This document shows, one piece after another, positions 16,930 to 24,326 of a DNA stretch of 64,000 nt. Within the stretch, counting starts at the first letter, position 1; each line of letters begins with the position of its first letter. Both the position numbers and the translations under genes were made by a program. The stretch is from Lutibacter profundi (GTDB taxonomy: Bacteria; Bacteroidota; Bacteroidia; Flavobacteriales; Flavobacteriaceae), in NCBI RefSeq assembly GCF_001543325.1, contig NZ_CP013355.1:1766001-1830000 (forward strand), in the 5' to 3' direction. The notes beneath the pieces were generated by a model. The model was given only the letters and a program-made list of their open reading frames with translations, made no database searches and was not told the DNA's origin.

Positions 16930-17562
16930 ATGGAATTATTAGATAAATTAAATTGGAGATACGCTGCAAAAGCAATGAACGGAGAAAAAGTATCCGAAGA
17001 AAAAATTGCCAATATTATTGAAGCTGCACGTTTAGCTCCAACCTCAAGTGGTTTGCAACCCTTTGAAATTATTATTGTAAAAAATCAAAAAATTAAAGAA
17101 CAAATTAAACCCTTTGCTTGGAATCAATCTGTAATAACCGATTGTTCTCATTTATTAGTATTTGCAGCTTGGGATACTTACACTGCAGACCGTATTAATA
17201 AAATGTTCGATTTAACCAATGAAATTAGAGGGTTTAAAAATGAAGGCTGGGAAAATTATCGCCAAATGTTATTAAACAACTATCCTCAAAAAGATGCAGA
17301 AGAAAACTTTAACCACGCCGCAAAACAAGCATATATCGCATTTTCAGCTGCAATTATTGCCGCTGCTTATGAAGGTGTTGATACTACGCCAATAGAAGGA
17401 TTTGAACCTGCTGAAGTTGACAAAATTTTAGGCCTACGTGAAAAAGGATTACGAAGCTGTGTTATGCTTGCAATTGGTTATAGAGATGCTGATTCAGATT
17501 GGTTAGTAAACTTGAAAAAAGTGAGAAAATCAACTAAAGATTTAGTAACTATTATTGAATAA
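16930..17562 (+). CDS. NAD(P)H-dependent nitroreductase (NfsB-like)
   Basis: The 210-residue flavoprotein belongs to the nitroreductase family: LLDKLNWRYAAKAMNGEKVSEEKIANIIEAARLAPTSSGLQPFEIIIV, with the FMN-binding RLAPTSSGLQPF motif (about residues 34-45), and C-terminal LGLREKGLRSCVMLAIGYRD. It reduces nitroaromatics, quinones or similar electrophiles as a homodimer with FMN. Length matches NfsB (about 217). It sits between tetR and the alcohol dehydrogenase gene in an apparent detoxification operon. Confidence 0.92.
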   Translation: MELLDKLNWRYAAKAMNGEKVSEEKIANIIEAARLAPTSSGLQPFEIIIVKNQKIKEQIKPFAWNQSVITDCSHLLVFAAWDTYTADRINKMFDLTNEIRGFKNEGWENYRQMLLNNYPQKDAEENFNHAAKQAYIAFSAAIIAAAYEGVDTTPIEGFEPAEVDKILGLREKGLRSCVMLAIGYRDADSDWLVNLKKVRKSTKDLVTIIE

Positions 17563-17576
17563 CAAAATAAAAAACG

Positions 17577-18737
17577 ATGAATAATTTTCAATTTAAAAAT
17601 CCGACAAAGATTTTATTTGGGAAAAACCAAATTGAAAATCTTACAAACGAAACTCCTAAAAATGCTAAAATATTGCTTCTTTATGGCGGTGGAAGTATTA
17701 AAAAAAATGGAATTTACAATCAAGTAATAAAAGCACTTTCCAATTTTGAAGTGATTGAATTTGGAGGAATCCCGGCAAATCCAGAATATGAAGTGCTAAT
17801 GGATGCCTTAAAAATTATAAAAAAAGAAAACATCACTTTTTTATTAGCTGTAGGAGGAGGCTCTGTTATTGATGGAACTAAATTTTTAGCAGCTGCTGCA
17901 TTATATAAAGGTGAAGAGCCTTGGAATATTTTAAAAAATAACGAACGAGTTTTTAAAGGATTGCCTTTTGGAACTGTGCTTACATTACCTGCAACAGGTT
18001 CAGAAATGAATTCGGGGGCAGTAATTACACGTAAAGAAACCAAAGAAAAATTTGCAATGGGAGGTCCGGGATTGTTTCCTCAATTTTCAATTTTAGACCC
18101 ACAAGTAGTTGCATCTATTCCTCAACGCCAAATTGCAAATGGTTTAGCCGATGCTTTCACCCATGTTTTAGAACAATATATGACTTATCCTGTAAACGGT
18201 CTTTTACAAGATCGTTTAGCTGAAAGCATTTTACAAACCTTAATTGAAGTTGCTCCTAAAATAATGAAAGACACAACGGATTATGATGCTGCAGCAAACT
18301 TTATGTGGAGTTGTACTTTAGCTTTAAACGGATTAATTCAACAAGGCGTTCCATCCGATTGGGCAATACATATGATAGGTCATGAATTAACTGCTTTGTA
18401 TGGTATAGACCATGCTCGTACTTTAGCTATTATAACTGAAAGTCATTACACCTTAAATTTTGAAGATAAAAAGGAAAAACTAGCACAATATGCCGAACGA
18501 GTTTGGAACGTTACTGAAGGAACGGCAGAAGAAAAAGCAAAAGCTGGTATTGAAAAAACAACTGCTTTTTTTCAATCTTTAGGAATTAAAACCAAACTTT
18601 CAGAATATACAAAAGACTATAAGGGAACAGCAGAACTAATTTCAAAACGTTTTGAAGAACGTGGTTGGAAAGGTTTAGGTGAACATGGAAAAGTAACTCC
18701 AAACGATGTTGAAAAAATAGTAAAAATGAGTTATTAA
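17577..18737 (+). CDS. Iron-containing alcohol dehydrogenase (YqhD/BDH type)
   Basis: The 386-residue enzyme is a group III, metal-dependent NAD(P)H alcohol dehydrogenase that reduces aldehydes. The start NNFQFKNPTKILFGKNQI is typical, the cofactor loop is LLYGGGSIKKNG and VGGGSVIDGTK, and the metal ligands are in GLADAFTHVLEQYM (Asp and His) and in AIHMIGHELTALYGIDHARTLA (two His). Length fits YqhD (387). It likely removes short-chain aldehydes in the same stress response as the nitroreductase 14 bases upstream. Confidence 0.93.
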   Translation: MNNFQFKNPTKILFGKNQIENLTNETPKNAKILLLYGGGSIKKNGIYNQVIKALSNFEVIEFGGIPANPEYEVLMDALKIIKKENITFLLAVGGGSVIDGTKFLAAAALYKGEEPWNILKNNERVFKGLPFGTVLTLPATGSEMNSGAVITRKETKEKFAMGGPGLFPQFSILDPQVVASIPQRQIANGLADAFTHVLEQYMTYPVNGLLQDRLAESILQTLIEVAPKIMKDTTDYDAAANFMWSCTLALNGLIQQGVPSDWAIHMIGHELTALYGIDHARTLAIITESHYTLNFEDKKEKLAQYAERVWNVTEGTAEEKAKAGIEKTTAFFQSLGIKTKLSEYTKDYKGTAELISKRFEERGWKGLGEHGKVTPNDVEKIVKMSY

Positions 18738-18765
18738 TTAATTCCTTATGTTCACTTAAAAACAT

Positions 18766-18896
18766 GAGGCTGTCTAAAAAGTGTCATTCTGAATGTAAAT
18801 GAAGAATCTCCTTGAAATTAAACACTTATATATCAAGATGTTGAAATTTTTCACTTTGTTTAAAATGACAAGTATGATTGCTTTTTAGACAACCTC
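18766..18896. repeat. MITE-like palindromic repeat 1 (131 bp)
   Basis: The ends are GAGGCTGTCTAAAAAG (18766-18781) and CTTTTTAGACAACCTC (18881-18896), inverted repeats matching at 15 of 16 positions. Inside lie a second inverted pair, GTCATTCTGAA near the left and AAAATGAC near the right. There is no coding capacity. This form (short, terminal inverted repeats, non-coding, intergenic) is that of a MITE or REP-type element in Flavobacteriaceae. Other copies cannot be checked here. Confidence 0.65.
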
Positions 18897-18955
18897 TTTA
18901 TAAAAATATTTATCTATTTTAATTGTCTTTATGTAAAGTTTTATTTACTTTTTGT

Positions 18956-19417
18956 ATGGAAATAATAGATTTTAAAAACGTTGATATTACCAAACTGGTG
19001 TAAAAAATTTGGGATAATTGTATTTATCATTTTTTCAATTTTAGGTGATGGAGATGATTTTAATGAAGGTTTTAAATCTGGTTATAATTCTGTTAGCCCT
19101 AGTAGAAACCATATCGTTAGCATTCATAAAAAATTAACACCCTTTTCTTCATACTTTGGAGAAAATTTAACACACTTTTTTTAAATTTTAGAGATTCTTG
19201 GAATCTTAATTTATATGCTTTCAAAAGAAAAAGTTGAAGACGATTATATCAATAAATTACGTTTAGAATCTTATCAATTGACAGCGATTATTGGATTAGC
19301 AGTTTCTATTTTATTATTTTCTTTTACAAAAGATTTAAAGTTAACACTAAATTACTTTATAACTCATTTTTACTATTTCATCTAGTTGTGTTTTTCATTA
19401 AAAAAAGGCTTTATTAA
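18956..19417 (+). pseudogene. Decayed small membrane protein gene
   Basis: From ATG 18956 a frame reads MEIIDFKNVDITKLV then stops; one base shift later it continues KKFGIIVFIIFSILGDG...NEGFKSGYNSVSPS to an in-frame TAA at 19182-19184, resumes in the same frame as ILEILGILIYMLSKEKVEDDYINKLRLESYQ with further hydrophobic segments to a TAG at 19383, and a shift of frame there gives VVFFIKKRLY ending at TAA 19415-19417. So two frameshifts and at least one nonsense codon have destroyed a membrane protein with about four helices. It overlaps the decayed XRE gene as TAATG, showing they were a translationally coupled pair. The family is not recognised. Confidence 0.7.
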
Positions 19418-19615
19418 TGAAAAACCTAGTAAAAGTAGAACGAGCTCGGCTCAATTTAACACAAGCAGATTGAGCTAAAAAATTAGGAGTATCAAGGCAA
19501 ACGAACGATACATGCAATTGAAAAAAACAAATTCAATCCTTCTGTTACATTAGCTATAAAAATGGCACACTTTTTTAGTGTTACTGTAGAGTATTTATTT
19601 GATATTGAAAAATAA
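19417..19615 (+). pseudogene. Decayed XRE-family (YozG-like) transcriptional regulator
   Basis: The frame from ATG 19417 reads MKNLVKVERARLNLTQAD, hits a TGA at 19471-19473, continues AKKLGVSRQT, and then needs the removal of a 4-bp tandem duplication (ACGA at 19501-19504 and 19505-19508) to read on as IHAIEKNKFNPSVTLAIKMAHFF and VTVEYLFDIEK to TAA at 19613-19615. Corrected, this is a complete 65-residue HTH_3 regulator of the YozG type, which typically controls the membrane gene next to it. One nonsense codon and one frameshift make it inactive. Confidence 0.88.
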
Positions 19616-19621
19616 TTTAAT

Positions 19622-19770
19622 GTATATCCGTTTTTAGTCAGATGGTTAAGACGTCACCCTGAATTTATTTCAGAGTCTCACCTTATTATGTTGATTTACA
19701 ATCATTATTAGATTCTGAAACAAGTTCAGAATGACGTACATTATAAATTTATGAGTTTTTACGGATATAC
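19622..19770. repeat. MITE-like repeat 2 with nested REP-type hairpin (149 bp)
   Basis: The outer ends GTATATCCGT (19622-19631) and ACGGATATAC (19761-19770) are a perfect 10-bp inverted repeat. Nested inside, CGTCACCCTGAATTT-ATTTCAGAGTCT (from 19652) pairs imperfectly with AGATTCTGAAACAAG-TTCAGAATGACG (to 19736), a hairpin of the type scattered through Bacteroidota intergenic DNA. Non-coding. It shares the TCATTCTGAA-like core with repeat 1 but has different ends. Confidence 0.65.
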
Positions 19771-19777
19771 AAATCAT

Positions 19778-21226
19778 TTATATTGAAAAAGCGTCTTTAG
19801 TTTGTTTCAAGCATTTTTGAATCATTTCAATTGCTGTATCAATAGTTGCTGTTTTTGTTCTTATTGAAAGAATTGCCATTCTTATTACAAACTTCCCTTT
19901 AATTTTTGTAGAGCTTAAAAATACATCTCCATCATTATGAATAATTTCCATGAGTTTTTTATTAAACTCATTTTCATCAACTTCTTTTGATGGATACCAA
20001 AAATAACTCACTGTTAAATCGGGTTTTGGTCCTAATTCAAACCCTATTTCAATCAACTTATTTCTGAAGTATTCTGTAAGCAATAATTTTTCTTCAATAC
20101 TTGCTATAAAAGGTTTTACTCCGTGTATTTGTAAAGGCAACCACATTCTTAAACCTCTAAAGTGCTTTGTTAATTCAGGCGATACATCCGAAGGGTTTAC
20201 TTGCATTGTGTCTGATACAGCATCTTGCATATAATCGGCTGTATAATGATGTGAATGAAAAACAGCTTCTTTGTCTTTTATCAATACAGCTCCTATACCA
20301 TAGGGTAAAAATAATCCTTTATGTGGGTCTACAACCAAAGAATCTGCCATTTCAATTCCTTTAAAAAGATGCTTTCTGTTTTCTGATAAAATAAAGAATC
20401 CACCATAAGCTGCATCAATATGATACCATAAATTGAATTTTTTGGCAATACTACCTATTTCTTCTAATGGATCAATTGCTCCAGTATCTGTTGTTCCAGC
20501 AGAAGCAATTACTAAAAAAGGGTTCAAGCCTTTTTCTTTATCTTCCTTAATTATAGTTGCTAGTTTACCTGTGTCAATTTTTGAAATGGCATCTAGCTCT
20601 AGCAACGTAACATTAACATCTTCCAAACCTATAATTCGTAGTGCTTTATGAATACAATGATGTGCCTGCGGACTTAAATAAATAACACTTTTTTGTGTTT
20701 TTTCATTTTTAATTTGGTATTTATCTCTCGCTGCTGTTAAAGCTATTAAATTTGCAATTGAGCCACCTGATGTAAGGTTACCGACAGCTTTTTTTGGAAA
20801 CCCAAAAATATTTTTCATCCAATTCAAGAGTTCGTTTTCAATAGTAACTGCCCCAGGAGAAGCGTAATACATTCCGGCATATTCATTGGTAACACTTGCT
20901 AAAAAATCTCCAATTGCAGCTACGTATATACCTCCTCCGGGCACATAACCTAAATGTTTTCCAGATGCAGGCTTGATACCTTTTAACACAACTTCTGAAT
21001 TAAAATCAGCCAATAATTCCTTTAAATTTTTCTTGTTTTCTTGAATTGATAATTTCTCAATATTTGGATTCTCATTAACGTATGCAGGATAATTTGCTAA
21101 GTTCTCAAGAAAATTATTGATAAATTCTTGAACATCTTGATTTATACTTTCCCGTTCTTTAAGTGACGGATTTAATTCTTTAGAAACTTTTTCTAAAGCA
21201 GCAATTTTATTAACTAAACTATCCAT
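19778..21226 (-). CDS. PLP-dependent group II decarboxylase (aromatic-L-amino-acid type)
   Basis: The 482-residue enzyme decarboxylates an amino acid with pyridoxal phosphate. Motifs: HLGYVPGGGIYVAAIGDFLAS (91-111), phosphate-binding LTSGGSIANL (151-160), the ring-stacking His in SPQAHHCIHKA (185-195), ASAGTTDTGAIDP (241-253), DAAYGGF (271-277) and the Schiff-base lysine in VVDPHKGLFLPYG (Lys303). The order and length match the tyrosine/DOPA/tryptophan decarboxylase branch rather than glutamate decarboxylase. The product amine is not known. The gene ends 7 bases after repeat 2 and starts 2 bases from the end of rsmI, so it is the last gene of a three-gene run with rsmI and the cupin gene. Confidence 0.92.
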   Translation of the reverse strand: MDSLVNKIAALEKVSKELNPSLKERESINQDVQEFINNFLENLANYPAYVNENPNIEKLSIQENKKNLKELLADFNSEVVLKGIKPASGKHLGYVPGGGIYVAAIGDFLASVTNEYAGMYYASPGAVTIENELLNWMKNIFGFPKKAVGNLTSGGSIANLIALTAARDKYQIKNEKTQKSVIYLSPQAHHCIHKALRIIGLEDVNVTLLELDAISKIDTGKLATIIKEDKEKGLNPFLVIASAGTTDTGAIDPLEEIGSIAKKFNLWYHIDAAYGGFFILSENRKHLFKGIEMADSLVVDPHKGLFLPYGIGAVLIKDKEAVFHSHHYTADYMQDAVSDTMQVNPSDVSPELTKHFRGLRMWLPLQIHGVKPFIASIEEKLLLTEYFRNKLIEIGFELGPKPDLTVSYFWYPSKEVDENEFNKKLMEIIHNDGDVFLSSTKIKGKFVIRMAILSIRTKTATIDTAIEMIQKCLKQTKDAFSI

Positions 21227-21228
21227 AA

Positions 21229-21909
21229 CTACTCTTTTTGCTTTTTCCCACTAACTACAATAACAAATTCACCTTTGGGTGGTTTTGTTGTGAAATACTC
21301 AACAACTTCTGAAACAGTTCCTCTAATTGTTTCTTCGTACAATTTGGTTAACTCTCTTGAAACTGAAATTAAACGATTATTTCCAAAATATTCTTCAAAA
21401 TGAGTCAATGTTTTTAGTAATTTATGAGGAGATTCATAAAAAATCATCGTTCTAGTTTCTTCAGCTAATAACAGTAAACGTGTTTGTCGTCCTTTCTTTA
21501 CAGGTAAAAAGCCTTCAAACACAAATTTATCGTTTGGCAAACCACTATTTACAAGTGCGGGAACAAAAGCTGTTGCGCCAGGTAAACATTCAATCTCAAC
21601 ATCATTTTCTATACAAGCGCGTGTTAATAAAAATCCTGGATCGGAGATTGCAGGTGTACCAGCATCAGAAATTAAAGCAATATTATCACCATTTTTAATG
21701 CGTTGTACAATATTAGCAACCGTTTTATGTTCGTTGTGCATATGGTGGCTGTGCATATGAGTTGTAATTTCAAAGTGTTTTAATAATTTACCACTGGTAC
21801 GCGTATCTTCAGCTAAAATTAAATCAACTTCTTTTAAAACTTTAATCGCTCTTAACGTAATATCTTCTAAATTTCCAATGGGTGTTGGTACTAAATAAAG
21901 TTTTGACAT
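21229..21909 (-). CDS. rsmI: 16S rRNA (cytidine(1402)-2'-O)-methyltransferase RsmI
   Basis: I choose the start at 21909 (MSKLYLVPTPIGNLEDITLRAI, 226 residues); a start 8 codons earlier would overlap the cupin gene. The protein is a tetrapyrrole-methylase-fold enzyme that methylates C1402 ribose in 16S rRNA. Diagnostic motifs are LVPTPIGNLEDITLRA, DLILAEDTRTSGKLLKHF, ALISDAGTPAISDPGFLLTRACI and CLPGATAFVPALVNSGLP. Length is near the usual 225-290. Its ATG follows the cupin stop codon with one base between, suggesting coupled translation. Confidence 0.95.
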   Translation of the reverse strand: MSKLYLVPTPIGNLEDITLRAIKVLKEVDLILAEDTRTSGKLLKHFEITTHMHSHHMHNEHKTVANIVQRIKNGDNIALISDAGTPAISDPGFLLTRACIENDVEIECLPGATAFVPALVNSGLPNDKFVFEGFLPVKKGRQTRLLLLAEETRTMIFYESPHKLLKTLTHFEEYFGNNRLISVSRELTKLYEETIRGTVSEVVEYFTTKPPKGEFVIVVSGKKQKE

Positions 21910-21910
21910 A

Positions 21911-22270
21911 TTATATGTTTTCGAATGTTTCAACGGTTAAATTATTGATTACATTTCCGGTGTGTTTAATGGCTAGAGGTTCAAATAATAAAACGTGAAC
22001 TTCTTCTTTTGCAATTGGTTTATGTTCAACACCTTTTGGAATAATAACGATTTCTCCTTCATTTAACTCCACTATTTTATCTCTAAATTCAATAATTAAA
22101 CGACCCTTTATAATATGAAAAAGTTCATCTTCGTTTTCATGAGTATGCCAAATAAATTCACCTTTTAATTTGGCTAACAATAGCTGTTGCCCGTTTAATT
22201 CTCCAATTTTTTTAGGAGTCCAGTGTTCATTAAACAGTTTGAATTTTTCAGAAATATTAATTGGTTTCAT
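21911..22270 (-). CDS. Small cupin-domain protein
   Basis: The 119-residue protein is a single cupin barrel: GEFIWHTHENEDELFHIIKGRLIIEF (His and Glu metal ligands of motif 1: H-x-H-x(4)-E pattern) and GEIVIIPKGVEHKPIAKEEVHVLLFEP (motif 2 with the His). It would bind a metal and act as a small isomerase, dioxygenase or sensor; the ligand is unknown. It is first in the run cupin-rsmI-decarboxylase and is divergent from aspS. Confidence 0.9.
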   Translation of the reverse strand: MKPINISEKFKLFNEHWTPKKIGELNGQQLLLAKLKGEFIWHTHENEDELFHIIKGRLIIEFRDKIVELNEGEIVIIPKGVEHKPIAKEEVHVLLFEPLAIKHTGNVINNLTVETFENI

Positions 22271-22387
22271 TCGCCAAATTTTATGTTTTAATTAGTAAGA
22301 TAGAATTTGCCAATTATTACCTCCAATTGATTTTGAAATTATATTTGGCTCATTTTGTTTTACAAAAATACAAAGAATTTTGCGTTA

Positions 22388-22476
22388 AGGATAGCAGCAT
22401 TTGTTTGAGCTCTTTTTATGCTTCTTTTGGCATAAAAAAGCGAGTGCTGTTAGCCTGACATTTGCTTTTGCAAATG
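22388..22476. repeat. Two consecutive stem-loops between cupin gene and aspS (REP-like)
   Basis: A long imperfect hairpin spans 22388-22456: AGGATAGCAGC at the left pairs with GCTGTTAGCCT at the right (9 of 11), and inside TTTTTATGC pairs with GCATAAAAA. It is followed at once by a perfect 7-bp hairpin, CATTTGC-TTTT-GCAAATG (22459-22476), then GGAACGCCC and a run of A. It lies upstream of the aspS -7 box, so it is not an aspS leader. The form fits an extragenic palindromic repeat; repetition in the genome cannot be checked. The rest of 22271-22562 shows nothing coding. Confidence 0.55.
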
Positions 22477-22525
22477 GAACGCCCAAAAAAAAACACTTAT
22501 CTGTACAATCTATGTTGGAAATCCT

Positions 22526-22533
22526 TAAATTTG
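22526..22533 (+). promoter_or_regulatory. -7 box (TAAATTTG) for aspS
   Basis: Exact TAnnTTTG match 29 bases before the aspS ATG; no clear -33 element at the expected spacing. Confidence 0.45.
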
Positions 22534-22562
22534 CACTTTCTTTTTATTTTTAAACAACAAAA

Positions 22563-24311
22563 ATGTATAGAACACATACGAACGGAGAGTTACGATTGAC
22601 AAATATAGGTGAGCAAGTTACCTTAACCGGATGGGTACAAAAAACACGAGATAAAGGGTTTATGATGTGGGTTGATTTGCGCGATCGCTACGGTATAACT
22701 CAATTGATTTTTGATGAAGAACGTACACCTAAAGAAATGATGGCAAAAGCCAAAACCTTAGGTCGCGAATTTGTAATTCAAGTTAAAGGTGAAGTTATTG
22801 AACGTATTTCTAAAAATAAAAATATTGAAACAGGTGAGATTGAAATATTAGTGAAAGAACTAACTGTTTTAAACAAATCTATTACACCTCCTTTTACTAT
22901 TGAAGATGAAACTGATGGTGGTGACGAATTGAGAATGAAATATCGTTACCTTGATATACGAAGAAACCCTGTAAAGAACAACTTAATTTTTAGGCATAAG
23001 GTAGCTATTGAAGTTCGTAAATACCTTTCTGATAACGATTTTATTGAAGTTGAAACTCCTGTTTTAATTAAATCTACTCCTGAAGGTGCTCGTGATTTTG
23101 TGGTGCCAAGTAGAATGAATGAGGGACAGTTTTACGCATTGCCACAATCTCCTCAAACTTTCAAGCAATTATTAATGGTTGGAGGAATGGATAAATATTT
23201 TCAGATTGTAAAATGTTTTAGAGATGAGGATTTACGTGCTGATAGACAACCAGAATTTACTCAAATTGACTGTGAAATGGCTTTTGTTGAGCAAGAAGAT
23301 ATTTTAAATACTTTTGAAGGTTTAACACGTCATTTACTGAAAGAAATAAATGGTGTTGAGGTTGCTAAATTTCCAAGAATGACCTACGATGAAGCGATGA
23401 AAAAATATGGGAACGACAAACCCGATATTAGATTTGGAATGGAGTTTGGTGAGTTAAACGAAGTAACTCAACACAAAGATTTTGGTATATTTAACAATGC
23501 TGAATTGGTTGTTGGAATAGCTGTACCGGGAGGAAATAAATTCACAAGAAAAGAAATTGACAACTTAATTAAATGGATAAAACGCCCTCAAGTTGGTGCT
23601 TTAGGAATGATTTATGCTCGCTGTAATGAAGATGGCACTTTTAAATCATCGGTCGATAAATTTTACAATCAAGAAGATTTGGCTGAATGGGCTAAAATTA
23701 CAGGTGCAAAAGCAGGTGATTTAATTTGTGTTTTATCTGGAGATATTGATAAAGTTCGCACACAATTAAGTGCTTTACGTATGGAATTAGCGGAACGTTT
23801 AGGATTGCGTAACCCAAAAGAATTTGCACCATTATGGGTGGTTGATTTTCCATTGTTAGAATGGGATGAAGAAACAAAACGTTACCACGCAATGCACCAT
23901 CCGTTTACATCTCCGAAACCTGAAGATATGGCTTTGTTAGATACTGACCCTGGGAAAGTACGTGCCAATGCGTATGATATGGTGTTGAATGGAAATGAAA
24001 TTGGTGGTGGCTCTATACGTATTCACGATAAAGAAACACAAGCTTTAATGTTCAATCATTTAGGGTTTACACCTGAACAGGCTAAAGAACAATTTGGATT
24101 TTTAATGAATGCTTTTGAATATGGTGCGCCTCCACACGGCGGACTAGCATTTGGATTGGATAGGTTAGTTGCTATTTTAGGCGGACAAGAAACCATACGT
24201 GATTTTATTGCTTTCCCAAAAAACAATAGCGGTCGTGATGTTATGATTGATGCTCCTTCAAAAATTGATGATGAACAATTAAAAGAGTTACATTTGAAAA
24301 TAAATTTGTAA
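22563..24311 (+). CDS. aspS: Aspartate--tRNA ligase
   Basis: The 582-residue class II synthetase charges tRNA-Asp. It has an N-terminal OB-fold ([32 protein letters not shown]), motif 1 and the linking [26 protein letters not shown], the active site [21 protein letters not shown], motif 2 [19 protein letters not shown], the bacterial GAD insertion, and motif 3 [13 protein letters not shown] near the C-terminus. Length and insertion are those of bacterial AspRS. The downstream permease follows after 15 bases and may share the transcript. Confidence 0.98.
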   Translation: MYRTHTNGELRLTNIGEQVTLTGWVQKTRDKGFMMWVDLRDRYGITQLIFDEERTPKEMMAKAKTLGREFVIQVKGEVIERISKNKNIETGEIEILVKELTVLNKSITPPFTIEDETDGGDELRMKYRYLDIRRNPVKNNLIFRHKVAIEVRKYLSDNDFIEVETPVLIKSTPEGARDFVVPSRMNEGQFYALPQSPQTFKQLLMVGGMDKYFQIVKCFRDEDLRADRQPEFTQIDCEMAFVEQEDILNTFEGLTRHLLKEINGVEVAKFPRMTYDEAMKKYGNDKPDIRFGMEFGELNEVTQHKDFGIFNNAELVVGIAVPGGNKFTRKEIDNLIKWIKRPQVGALGMIYARCNEDGTFKSSVDKFYNQEDLAEWAKITGAKAGDLICVLSGDIDKVRTQLSALRMELAERLGLRNPKEFAPLWVVDFPLLEWDEETKRYHAMHHPFTSPKPEDMALLDTDPGKVRANAYDMVLNGNEIGGGSIRIHDKETQALMFNHLGFTPEQAKEQFGFLMNAFEYGAPPHGGLAFGLDRLVAILGGQETIRDFIAFPKNNSGRDVMIDAPSKIDDEQLKELHLKINL

Positions 24312-24326
24312 AGAATATTTCTAATT

